DNA of 64,000 nt from Ochrobactrum sp. BTU1 (GTDB lineage Bacteria; Pseudomonadota; Alphaproteobacteria; Rhizobiales; Rhizobiaceae), in assembly GCA_018798825.1 (NCBI GenBank), contig CP076354.1:496001-560000 (forward strand). The letters run 5' to 3'. The position numbers were made by a program, and so were the translations under genes. The stretch's first letter is position 1. Every line of letters begins with the position of its first letter. This document shows, in pieces, positions 28,822 to 36,657 of the stretch. Under the pieces are notes generated by a model. It made no database searches. It saw nothing but the letters and a program-made list of their open reading frames with translations, and had not been told where the DNA came from.

Positions 28822-29423
28822 GAGCGTTCAACCTTGCCATTGATCATGCGTTTGTCGCTTTCTATCAGAGCAAACAGCAGGTGATCCTGCCAGAAGCCGT
28901 TTATCTTGAGATAGGAGCGCAACAGTCCTTCTCTCTGAAATCCGGCTTTTTCGAGAAGCCGTATCGAACGAACATTATGGGGAATACAGGCAGCTTCAAT
29001 CCGGTGCAACCTCAGTTGACCGAATGCAAAGGGGATAACCAGATTGAGTGCCTCAGTCATATAGCCTTTTCCGGCAAATGAAGCGCCGCTCCAATAGCCG
29101 ACCATGCCATTCTGACCCACGCCGCGCTTGATGTTGCCAAGCGTTATACCGCCGACAATCTGGTGGTCGTTGTTGCGGAAAATAAAAAACGGATAGCCGG
29201 TTCCGTCAGACATTTCGTCCTGAACGCGGCGTATCCGATAGCGAAAAGCACTTTTTGTAAGTTCGTCGTCGGCCCAGGTGGGTTCCCATGGGGTGAGAAA
29301 AGCCCGGCTTTGCGCCCGCAGGCTGGTCCAGGCGGCAAAATCACTCATCATCGGTTCGCGTATGTAAACGCGTGGACCGCGAAGAACTGTCGGATTGCTG
29401 CGCCGGAATGGCAGGCCGATCAT
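28818..29423 (-). CDS. GNAT family N-acetyltransferase (RimJ-like)
   Basis: 201 residues, closest in pattern to RimJ/RimL protein N-terminal acetyltransferases. The acetyl-CoA loop is in the GYWSGASFAGKGYMTEAL region, followed by RIEAACIPHNVRSIRLLEKAGF and QREGLLRSYLKING. It overlaps the GTG start of the GGDEF-EAL gene by four bases (GTGA), so the two genes are coupled, and it lies downstream of the M16 peptidase and thrC. Substrate unknown. Confidence 0.9.
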   Translation of the reverse strand: MIGLPFRRSNPTVLRGPRVYIREPMMSDFAAWTSLRAQSRAFLTPWEPTWADDELTKSAFRYRIRRVQDEMSDGTGYPFFIFRNNDHQIVGGITLGNIKRGVGQNGMVGYWSGASFAGKGYMTEALNLVIPFAFGQLRLHRIEAACIPHNVRSIRLLEKAGFQREGLLRSYLKINGFWQDHLLFALIESDKRMINGKVERS

Positions 29424-29544
29424 GCGGGTTCCTGTGTTGTTATGAGAGCAGGGGGAGGGGAGTGATGGCGCGTGTTTTAAAAAATGAACAAACAGTATCG
29501 CTCTGTTGATTCAGCCAAGCCTACCCCGGTTTCCCCTATTTCCC

Positions 29545-30837
29545 TTAGACAGCAATCTTCCTTGTATGCGCGCTCGTCGAAAGCGCATCAGTCAGCCGAT
29601 CAAAGCTCATCAAGCGTCCGACCGGACCAACACCGGCAATTGTCGGCTTGGTGTCGAGGAACAGTCGGCCTGCAAGATCACTCAGACGTTCAGGGGTGAT
29701 CTGCGACAGGCGGTCCATCAGCTCACTGTTTGCAACCGGACGACCATAAAGCAGGAACTGACGCGCAAGTTGACCTGCACGGCTGGCAGCACTTTCCTGT
29801 GACATCAGCAGGCTAGCACTATACTGCGCACGAGCACGGTTCACTTCTTCGAGCTGAATGGAGTCTGCAGCCTTATGCAGCTCATCAATGATGACGGGCA
29901 GAAGCTCGACAAGCTCATCACGACCGGTTGCTGCATGAATGCCGAACAGGCCGGTGTCAGAGAAGCCCCAATGGAACGCATAGACCGAATAACAAAGGCC
30001 ACGCTTTTCGCGCACTTCCTGGAACAGACGTGAGGACATGCCGCCGCCGAGAATCATCGACAGAAGCTGAGAGGCGTAGAAATCGCGTACATGATAGGCG
30101 CGGCCTTCAAAGCCGATCAGAACCTGCGCATCCATCAGATCACGATCTTCACGGAAGTCGCCGCCAACATATGTTGCGAGGTCAAGCGTAGGGGCTGTGT
30201 TGTGAGCACGGAAGCCACCCAGGCGTTGCTCCACTTCCTTCACGAACTGATCGTGATCGATGCCGCCAGCTGCGGTCACAACCATGCGGTCGGCGCTGTA
30301 TTGCTCGTCCATATACTGACGAAGATCAGCGGACGTAAACGACATCACCGTATCCGGCTCGCCCAGAATGGCGCGCCCGATTGGCTGATGACGATAGGCC
30401 GTTTCCGTAAACCGGTCGAAGACGATATCGTCAGGCGTATCGTGCGCCGCACCGATTTCCTGCATGATAACCTGCTTCTCGCGTTCAAGCTCGGCTTCAT
30501 CGAACTTGGAGGCGGTCAGAATATCAGCGAGAATATCGATTGCCAGCGGCACGTCATTGCGCAAGACACGCGCGTAATAGGACGTGGTTTCGACGCTCGT
30601 AGCTGCGTTTATCTCGCCACCCACATTTTCAATGTCGGAGGCAATTTGCCAGGCCGTTCGCTTTTCCGTCCCTTTGAACGCCATATGTTCAAGGAGGTGG
30701 GCTATGCCATGCCGGTCAGGCGCTTCATTTCGAGCACCAGCTTTGACCCAGATACCCAACGCAACACTTTCCACATGCGGCATGTTATCGGTGGCAATTG
30801 TCAGGCCGTTGGAAAGACGCGTTACTTCAACACCCAT
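29545..30837 (-). CDS. M16 family zinc peptidase (processing-peptidase-like)
   Basis: 430 residues, homologous to the beta subunit of mitochondrial processing peptidase and to bacterial PqqL-type proteases. The inverted zinc motif is HLLEH (residues 47-51), with the distal Glu in the VIMQEIGAAHDTPDD segment. A glycine-rich loop follows in LGGGMSSRLFQEVREKRGL. In Rhizobiales this gene usually sits just after thrC, as here (62-base gap). Confidence 0.94.
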   Translation of the reverse strand: MGVEVTRLSNGLTIATDNMPHVESVALGIWVKAGARNEAPDRHGIAHLLEHMAFKGTEKRTAWQIASDIENVGGEINAATSVETTSYYARVLRNDVPLAIDILADILTASKFDEAELEREKQVIMQEIGAAHDTPDDIVFDRFTETAYRHQPIGRAILGEPDTVMSFTSADLRQYMDEQYSADRMVVTAAGGIDHDQFVKEVEQRLGGFRAHNTAPTLDLATYVGGDFREDRDLMDAQVLIGFEGRAYHVRDFYASQLLSMILGGGMSSRLFQEVREKRGLCYSVYAFHWGFSDTGLFGIHAATGRDELVELLPVIIDELHKAADSIQLEEVNRARAQYSASLLMSQESAASRAGQLARQFLLYGRPVANSELMDRLSQITPERLSDLAGRLFLDTKPTIAGVGPVGRLMSFDRLTDALSTSAHTRKIAV

Positions 30838-30899
30838 CAGAAAAATGCTCCCATAGTCCCATTCGGGTTCCCGTTCTTATTCTCGCAAAAGGTTTGAAT

Positions 30900-32291
30900 T
30901 CATGCCCGAGAATGACGGCGAACGTATTCTTCCACGATTTTCAGGTCGTTGTGAAGAACCGTGAAACTTTCTTTTCGTTCCATAAGGTCCGAAAGCCATG
31001 TCGGAAGCGCTGGAGTAACACCGCTTGCAGCCTTTACAGCATCGGGGAATTTGGCCGGATGCGCGGTTGCCAGAACCACCATCGGAGCTGCTTCAGACAC
31101 ATTTTCGCGAGCGACCTTAACTGCAATCGCCGAGTGTGGATCCAGCAGATAACCGTCGGTTTCCAGAACAGATTGAATGGTTTGCGCCGTTTCTTCAACC
31201 GAAGAACGACCAGCCGAAAACTCGCTGCGGATAGCAGCAAGCGGCTTTTCGGAGATGGTGAAGCCTCCCGATTGCTTCAGGCCTTCCATCAAACCGCGTA
31301 CCGCCGCCGCATCACGATCATGTGCTTCAAACAGCAGGCGCTCAAAGTTGGACGAAATTTGAATGTCCATCGATGGCGACGTGGTCTGTTCGACGCCGCG
31401 CATTTCATAAGCGCCGGTTTGAAGCGTGCGCGAAAGAATGTCGTTGTCATTGGTCGCAATAATGAGGCGCTCGATTGGCAAGCCCATTTTTTTGGCGACA
31501 TAACCCGCAAAAATATCGCCGAAATTGCCGGTTGGCACGGTGAACGAGACTGCGCGATCTGGCGCGCCAAGGCTCAGTGCTGCGGAGAAATAATAAACCA
31601 CCTGGGACATAATGCGTCCCCAGTTGATCGAATTAACGCCGGATAGCGAAATGCTGTCGCGGAATTGAAGATCGTTGAACATGCCTTTGACGAGGTTCTG
31701 GCAGTCGTCGAAATTGCCTTCGATGGAAAGGGCATGAACATTCGAGAAGCCCGAGCTGGTCATCTGGCGCTGCTGCACCGGAGACACACGGCCATTCGGG
31801 AAGAGAATAAAGATATCGGTGTTATCGCGACCGCCGAAGGCTTCGATAGCCGCACCACCTGTGTCGCCGGATGTCGCGCCAACAATGGTCGCGCGCTCGC
31901 CGCGTTGAGCAAGAACGTAGTCCATCATGCGCGCAAGGAGCTGCATGGCGACGTCTTTAAAGGCGAGTGTCGGGCCATGAAACAGCTCAAGCACATATTC
32001 GTTCGCGCCGGTCTGAACCAATGGGCAGACAGCATCGTGGCGAAAGGAGCTATAGGCTTCGCGTACCATGCGTTCGAAATCGGCCTGAGGAATCTCGCCG
32101 CCAGTGAAGGGTGTCAGCACGGCCAATGCGATATCCACATAGGATTTTCCACGAAGATCGCGGATCTGATCGGCGCTGAACTGCGGATATTCCTGTGGGA
32201 GATAAAGACCGCCGTCGCGGGCAAGTCCGGCGAGCAAAGCGTCGCTGAATCCCAGAACAGGTGCTTCGCCGCGGGTACTGATATATTTCAT
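30900..32291 (-). CDS. thrC: threonine synthase
   Basis: PLP enzyme converting O-phosphohomoserine to threonine. 463 residues; the sequence closely follows Brucella ThrC as I know it. The PLP-binding Lys is in TLAFKDVAMQ and the phosphate loop is VGATSGDTGGAA. The ATG at 32291 (MKYISTRGEAPVLGF) is chosen over an upstream in-frame start, with AAGG eight bases before it. Its partner homoserine kinase is encoded at 19219-20199. Divergent from the lipoprotein gene. Confidence 0.97.
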   Translation of the reverse strand: MKYISTRGEAPVLGFSDALLAGLARDGGLYLPQEYPQFSADQIRDLRGKSYVDIALAVLTPFTGGEIPQADFERMVREAYSSFRHDAVCPLVQTGANEYVLELFHGPTLAFKDVAMQLLARMMDYVLAQRGERATIVGATSGDTGGAAIEAFGGRDNTDIFILFPNGRVSPVQQRQMTSSGFSNVHALSIEGNFDDCQNLVKGMFNDLQFRDSISLSGVNSINWGRIMSQVVYYFSAALSLGAPDRAVSFTVPTGNFGDIFAGYVAKKMGLPIERLIIATNDNDILSRTLQTGAYEMRGVEQTTSPSMDIQISSNFERLLFEAHDRDAAAVRGLMEGLKQSGGFTISEKPLAAIRSEFSAGRSSVEETAQTIQSVLETDGYLLDPHSAIAVKVARENVSEAAPMVVLATAHPAKFPDAVKAASGVTPALPTWLSDLMERKESFTVLHNDLKIVEEYVRRHSRA

Positions 32292-32487
32292 CTCAAAGGC
32301 CTTCATTTCGGGTCGAGGCGGATTTTTAGCCGTCAATGCAATAGAGCGTCCCTAAAAAAGCCGCAAGAATTAAAGCAACCTTTGAGGGATGGGGTTGCTC
32401 TTGGCGACAAAAAACAGGAAAACACCCTCACACTATGCATTGCGTAGTGGTATAGAACAGGTCGATCAGTGCAGGGAAGCCCGGTTT

Positions 32488-33057
32488 ATGCAGAAAGCAT
32501 TACAGAATCGTTCATCGTTGTTTCCAGTCTTTGCAACGGTTTTGCTCGCAGCGCTTGCAGGCTGCACCACAAGCGGCACGCAGAAGTCTGCGGATGGCGC
32601 GCTTACGGACGCAAGCCAACCTCGTGTGAAGGAATCGGAGCTTCGCGCCTTTTGTCCATCCGTCACGTTGCGTGACGGTACAGCCTATTTCAACACTTAT
32701 GAAAAAGGCGGCGATAAGGATGCAAGCCGAGTGATTTATCAGGCTGCTCTGACCGACACCACTCGCAGCTGCCAATATGGCGAAGGGACTATCACCCTTG
32801 ATGTAGCAGCGGCTGGTAAGGTCGTACCGGGTCCGAAGTACAAGAGCGGAAATGTCACTATGCCGGTGCGCGTAGCCGTGGTTCAGGGCGACAAGGTGAT
32901 CTACTCCAAGCTCCACAAGCAGGCTGTTAGTGTTACCAGCGGTGGCGGTGCTACGCAGTTCGTCTTTAACGACAAGGGAATTACGGTGCCGTCTGAAAGT
33001 GCTCGCAGCGTTCAGATTTTCGTGGGCTTCGACGAAGGTCCGTATAACACCAAATAA
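32488..33057 (+). CDS. putative outer-membrane lipoprotein
   Basis: 189 residues with a type II signal peptide: basic start, hydrophobic core and a lipobox LAGC at about residues 22-25, so the mature protein begins at Cys. A compact domain follows with two further Cys (RAFCPSV and SCQYGEG) and an immunoglobulin-like strand pattern. No named function; a conserved hypothetical in Brucella. AGGGAAG lies upstream of the ATG. A terminator follows. Confidence 0.85.
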   Translation: MQKALQNRSSLFPVFATVLLAALAGCTTSGTQKSADGALTDASQPRVKESELRAFCPSVTLRDGTAYFNTYEKGGDKDASRVIYQAALTDTTRSCQYGEGTITLDVAAAGKVVPGPKYKSGNVTMPVRVAVVQGDKVIYSKLHKQAVSVTSGGGATQFVFNDKGITVPSESARSVQIFVGFDEGPYNTK

Positions 33058-33398
33058 TTTCTCAATTTAGAACGCCGATCTGATCCAATCACATTGGCGC
33101 TCTAAGAATATGCATCGACATTACTGGTGCAGCTGGAAACTGCTAATCAAAAGAGGCGTTCACCGTGATTGTGAGCGCCTTTTTTAGACTTGCACTTTGA
33201 ATTAATTGCTAATTATAGTGCTCCGAAAGTTTTAGTACTGTATTATATATTGCTTTTTTGAAAGTTTGGTTTTGATCTTTAGCAAGAATATTTGAGCATT
33301 ATTCATTTACATTATTTGTTTTTGTGCGCCATATAAGTATGGCGGCGCAGTTTTAAACTGGATTTTCGATTGTCGATATTGAAACGGCAGGTTTTCTG
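33058..33398. other. intergenic region, AT-rich in its right half
   Basis: 341 bases. The left part holds a terminator for the lipoprotein gene. From about 33190 to 33340 the DNA is strikingly AT-rich (runs such as AATTAATTGCTAATTATA and TTATATATTGC), unlike the neighbouring genes. It must contain the promoter of the EAL gene; exact boxes cannot be chosen because many sites fit. Confidence 0.55.
33154..33185 (+). terminator. rho-independent terminator after the lipoprotein gene
   Basis: Ten-bp stem with one G-T wobble: AGGCGTTCAC (33154-33163) and GTGAGCGCCT (33171-33180), 7-base loop, followed by TTTTTT. Confidence 0.85.
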
Positions 33399-35024
33399 AT
33401 GGGACTTCAACGCAGGTCTGTTATTTTGCCTGTTTATATCCTGGTCGTCGTCATGCTGCTGCTTGGCGCAATAATAGGCAAATGGACCGGAGAACGTTTC
33501 CAGCTTCTGGAAGAAGAACGCGACATGGACGCGTATATGACCGTGCTCATGTCTCAGGCAAACCGCATTGTCACTTCCGCCCGGAAAACTCTGGAACAAA
33601 CGAACCGCTCACCTTACCTGGTCTGCTCAGACGACGATAAACGTTATTTGAGAGAACTGCTTTTCAGTGCCTATCATATCAAAGACATCGGTCGTCTTAT
33701 CAATGATCGCCTTCAGTGCTCGACCTTGTTAAACGACATTGACACCGATGAGGTCCGCTCGACTGAAGATGTGCTTTTGGGAGACGGAACTTATGTTTAT
33801 GGCGACCATCAGCTGCTCACGCCCGGTAGTCATGGGCCTGTCATGGGGCGGGCTGAAGCCAATGTCGTATTAAGTTCGGTTGCTTTTGATGCTCTGCATG
33901 TCTCGCAGTATCATTTCGCAGTTTTTCTCGTGAATTCCGATAAAACAAAATCTGCTCGTCTCTATAGCTTTCCGGATGAATTTCCCGGCAATGTCCAGAA
34001 TAGTTTTGTACCGACGAGGAATAGTCGATTTTTCGGTGTTGGAGACGATATCCTGCGGGAAAACACCTGCGATCCCGTCACGGGTGTTTGTATTGCTCTG
34101 GCGACGTCGGAAAGCTGGCATACGCAGTCGGATGGCATTTTGCCTGTCCTGTTCACGGTTCTTGGCACATGCGTAGGAGCAGGGCTCGGTGTCGGTTGGA
34201 ATTACTATCGCAATCGCGACCGATCATTGATTTCACTTTTGAAAAAGGCGCTGGCGGCGAATAGTCTGACACTGGTTTATCAACCCGTTGTCTGCATCGG
34301 CAGCGGTAGAATTACCGGTTTTGAGGCGCTAATTCGTTGGGAAATAACAAAAGGCGATTTTGTCCCGCCCGATTTGTTTATAGCGCGTGCGGAAACTGCT
34401 GGGATTGCTGACAGGATCACAATTTACGTCGTCGATCATATGCTTGCAGAAATGGGTGAGCTGCTTCGTGAGCAGTGCGATTTACGTATCAATATCAATA
34501 TGACGGCAGGCGATGTGCAGAATCCAACTTTCAGGGCCGCACTTGAGCAGCGCTTGCTTGCTGCCGACATTGATCCCCATCAGATTGGGCTGGAGCTGAC
34601 TGAACGCACTGCTGTTGACTTTTCTAAGGCTTCCGAAGGTATCAAGGACCTGCGTGAGCGGGGCCACTGCATCTATATCGACGACTTCGGTACTGGCTAT
34701 TCCAGTCTTGCCTATCTGGGAGAGTTGCAGGTCGACGCGATCAAGATCGATAAGGCTTTCACCCGAACCGTGGGTGACGAGGATGGCAAGGTTTCGATCG
34801 TTCCGCAGATCATTTCCATGGCGCATGGACATAATCTCGATATCGTCGTTGAAGGTATCGAAACCGCTGCTCAGGCGGAATATTTTCGCAGCATTAGTGG
34901 CGATATTTCAGGGCAGGGATGGTTTTTCGGAAAGCCGGTTGATGCCAAGTTCGCTCAAGCGCTTGTCGTTGGTTCTAAGATCTCCAAAAAACGCGGACAG
35001 GCAAAGACGCCTACTTCGAAATAG
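33399..35024 (+). CDS. CSS-motif EAL c-di-GMP phosphodiesterase
   Basis: 541 residues: first membrane helix (about 8-29), a periplasmic CSS-type sensor domain with two Cys-Ser pairs (LVCSDDD and LQCSTLL), a second helix (about 248-270) and a cytoplasmic EAL domain. The EAL site is complete: GFEALIRWE with Glu at about 309, NINMTAGD, LELTERT, IDDFGTGYSS and IKIDKAF. In Escherichia coli, CSS-type enzymes sense periplasmic thiol-disulphide state through these Cys. By position it may match Brucella BpdA (from memory). The upstream region is AT-rich. Confidence 0.92.
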   Translation: MGLQRRSVILPVYILVVVMLLLGAIIGKWTGERFQLLEEERDMDAYMTVLMSQANRIVTSARKTLEQTNRSPYLVCSDDDKRYLRELLFSAYHIKDIGRLINDRLQCSTLLNDIDTDEVRSTEDVLLGDGTYVYGDHQLLTPGSHGPVMGRAEANVVLSSVAFDALHVSQYHFAVFLVNSDKTKSARLYSFPDEFPGNVQNSFVPTRNSRFFGVGDDILRENTCDPVTGVCIALATSESWHTQSDGILPVLFTVLGTCVGAGLGVGWNYYRNRDRSLISLLKKALAANSLTLVYQPVVCIGSGRITGFEALIRWEITKGDFVPPDLFIARAETAGIADRITIYVVDHMLAEMGELLREQCDLRININMTAGDVQNPTFRAALEQRLLAADIDPHQIGLELTERTAVDFSKASEGIKDLRERGHCIYIDDFGTGYSSLAYLGELQVDAIKIDKAFTRTVGDEDGKVSIVPQIISMAHGHNLDIVVEGIETAAQAEYFRSISGDISGQGWFFGKPVDAKFAQALVVGSKISKKRGQAKTPTSK

Positions 35025-35214
35025 ATATTTAACTATAGGACAAATCTATAAGATTCTAATTAAATTAAACCGCTTGTGTGAAGTGAATAGCAAGAGGTTT
35101 GCGCTAGAACAGTATCAACAGAGATGACTGCATCTGGAGTTCGGGCGCAATCATCTTCGACTGAAACTGCAACGAACAAGAGGATGGGGCGGCTCACAGA
35201 AACCGCTCTGGTCT

Positions 35215-35406
35215 ATGCCCATGAAACAGAAATATGAACGCGTGCTTGAACCGACGGATACCTGGGCTATCTTCGATACGATCTCAGGCGAGCCTGCTTC
35301 ACTGGGCGAGCGCATGCTGATCGGATTGAGCGAAAGCGAATCTGAAGAGCTGCTTGCGACACTAAATGCCGCGTCGAAGGGCAAGAGCAAGCGTAGCGCT
35401 GCCTGA
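35215..35406 (+). CDS. small hypothetical protein, 63 residues
   Basis: Composition is protein-like, with EPTDTWAIFDTISGEPA followed by an acidic, Leu/Ser-rich helix (ESESEELLATLNA) and a basic tail (KGKSKRS). I think it is a conserved hypothetical of this group, but I cannot name a family. Two in-frame ATGs (35215 and 35221) lack a clear ribosome-binding site. A dispersed palindromic repeat begins right after its stop. Confidence 0.6.
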   Translation: MPMKQKYERVLEPTDTWAIFDTISGEPASLGERMLIGLSESESEELLATLNAASKGKSKRSAA

Positions 35407-35478
35407 GCGCTCTAATCATCTGTTTTAACGCGCATCTTGTTCCGAGAACCGTTTCACACTTTTCGGGATGCGCTTTAA
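35407..35478. repeat. dispersed palindromic repeat, copy 3
   Basis: Read on the minus strand it starts AAGCGCATCCCGAAAAGTG, continues to an ACGGTTCTCGG arm and then AAGATGCGCG. It is very close to copies at 39942 and 49861. Confidence 0.75.
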
Positions 35479-35589
35479 GCGGACAGAAATGCTTCATTTC
35501 CATGAACTGATGCAGCGAGAATATGCTGCATCAATTGCACCAGCGGCTATAATTCTCCCGAAAATCCATTCCGGAGAAATGGACGAAAA

Positions 35590-36276
35590 TCAGGCATCCG
35601 TCCAAATTGACAGTGCTTCGATCACGCCCGGAAGATCCTTGTGGCGGTGAATAACTGTTTCCGCTCCTGCATCAGTCAGCTTGTCTGCATGTCCGGGATA
35701 GGTGTGAGCGCCTCCGGTGAAGCCGATGACGCGCATACCCGCAGCGCGCGCGCCATGAATGCCGTGGGCTGAATCTTCAATAACAATTACATCAGCCGGA
35801 TCGACGCCGAAGTGCTTCGCTGCATGAAGGAAGACGTCTGGTGCAGGCTTTGGCTTCTTGGAGCCAACTTCACGAGACGAGAAGATGTTCGGTTCAAAAA
35901 GATCGTAGAGGCCGACGCGCTTCAGCATGAGTTCAAGGCGAGCGCTGGTCGAGTTCGAGCAGATGCACTTTGGAAGGCCAAGAGCTGAAACGACTTCGAC
36001 GATATCTTCAATCGCTTGAACTTCGTTCTTAAGGCGTTCATCCAGCAGCTTGTCGGCTTTATCGAGCAGGGACGCCGAAAGCGGAATTCCAGCTTCACGC
36101 TCAACGGTGAGAAGGATGTCCTGCCATGTAAGGCCTGCGAAACGCTCACCCACTTCTTCCGCTTCAATTGGATAACCGGCTTCAGTGAGAAGGGCTGCAT
36201 CGACTTGTGCGGCGATGAATTCCGAGTCCACCAATACGCCATCACAGTCAAAAATAATCAGGGACGGAGCCGCCAT
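35590..36276 (-). CDS. HAD phosphatase, beta-phosphoglucomutase-like
   Basis: 228 residues with the standard HAD motifs: nucleophile Asp10 and acid/base Asp12 in FDCDGVLVDSE, the Ser/Thr in CICSNSTSA, Lys in GSKKPKPAPDVF and the metal Asp in VIVIEDSAHGI. The helical cap (about 17-80) is of the subclass I type seen in phosphoglucomutases and phosphoglycolate or sugar phosphatases. Substrate unknown. The upstream in-frame start at 36321 is less likely than the ATG at 36276. Confidence 0.88.
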   Translation of the reverse strand: MAAPSLIIFDCDGVLVDSEFIAAQVDAALLTEAGYPIEAEEVGERFAGLTWQDILLTVEREAGIPLSASLLDKADKLLDERLKNEVQAIEDIVEVVSALGLPKCICSNSTSARLELMLKRVGLYDLFEPNIFSSREVGSKKPKPAPDVFLHAAKHFGVDPADVIVIEDSAHGIHGARAAGMRVIGFTGGAHTYPGHADKLTDAGAETVIHRHKDLPGVIEALSIWTDA

Positions 36277-36459
36277 TTCAAAAAGCCTTTGTGTGGGAGG
36301 TGTGGGGGTAATAGCACCCACCGAACTATCGCCGATGAGCTACACCTTTATGACTTAGGCGTCAAACTTGGCGTCTTCAAGGATGAAGGGATATCAGGAA
36401 CGATATCAATTGCTGACCGTTTTCTCTTGGTCGGAGCGTGATGCGATCTGACAAACATA

Positions 36460-36489
36460 CTTGACGCGTATCACCGTGAAGCTTGCTTA
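36460..36489 (+). promoter_or_regulatory. candidate promoter for the 43-residue membrane protein
   Basis: CTTGACG (36460-36466) gives a strong alphaproteobacterial -35; 17 bases later TGCTTA (36484-36489) is a poor -10. The start codon is 35 bases downstream. The -35 is convincing, the -10 is not. Confidence 0.35.
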
Positions 36490-36523
36490 GGCTCTCCCTG
36501 ATGCGCTCTCAAAGGAGAATTCG

Positions 36524-36655
36524 ATGCGTAAATCCGTTGTACTGTTTGTTCTGGCAGTTATCGTCGTTCTAACTTTTATTTTTGCCACCCCGTATTATTA
36601 CCGCGCAACGCCGGAAAACAACGGAAGCGAACCCACTTCCCAAACAAGCCAGTAA
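36524..36655 (+). CDS. small single-span membrane protein, 43 residues
   Basis: Short gene reading MRKSVVLFVLAVIVVLTFIF at its N-terminus: two basic residues and then a strong hydrophobic helix (about 4-21), followed by TPYYYRATPENN and a polar Gln/Ser tail. AAAGGAG lies eight bases before the ATG, a near-ideal ribosome-binding site. It could be a membrane-anchored small protein or an exported peptide. It converges on the ClC channel gene with a two-base gap. Function unknown. Confidence 0.7.
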   Translation: MRKSVVLFVLAVIVVLTFIFATPYYYRATPENNGSEPTSQTSQ

Positions 36656-36657
36656 AC

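Noticed and set aside
35468..35650. 60-codon plus-strand frame next to the HAD gene
   Set aside because: Begins inside a dispersed repeat, overlaps the HAD 3' end and has no ribosome-binding site.
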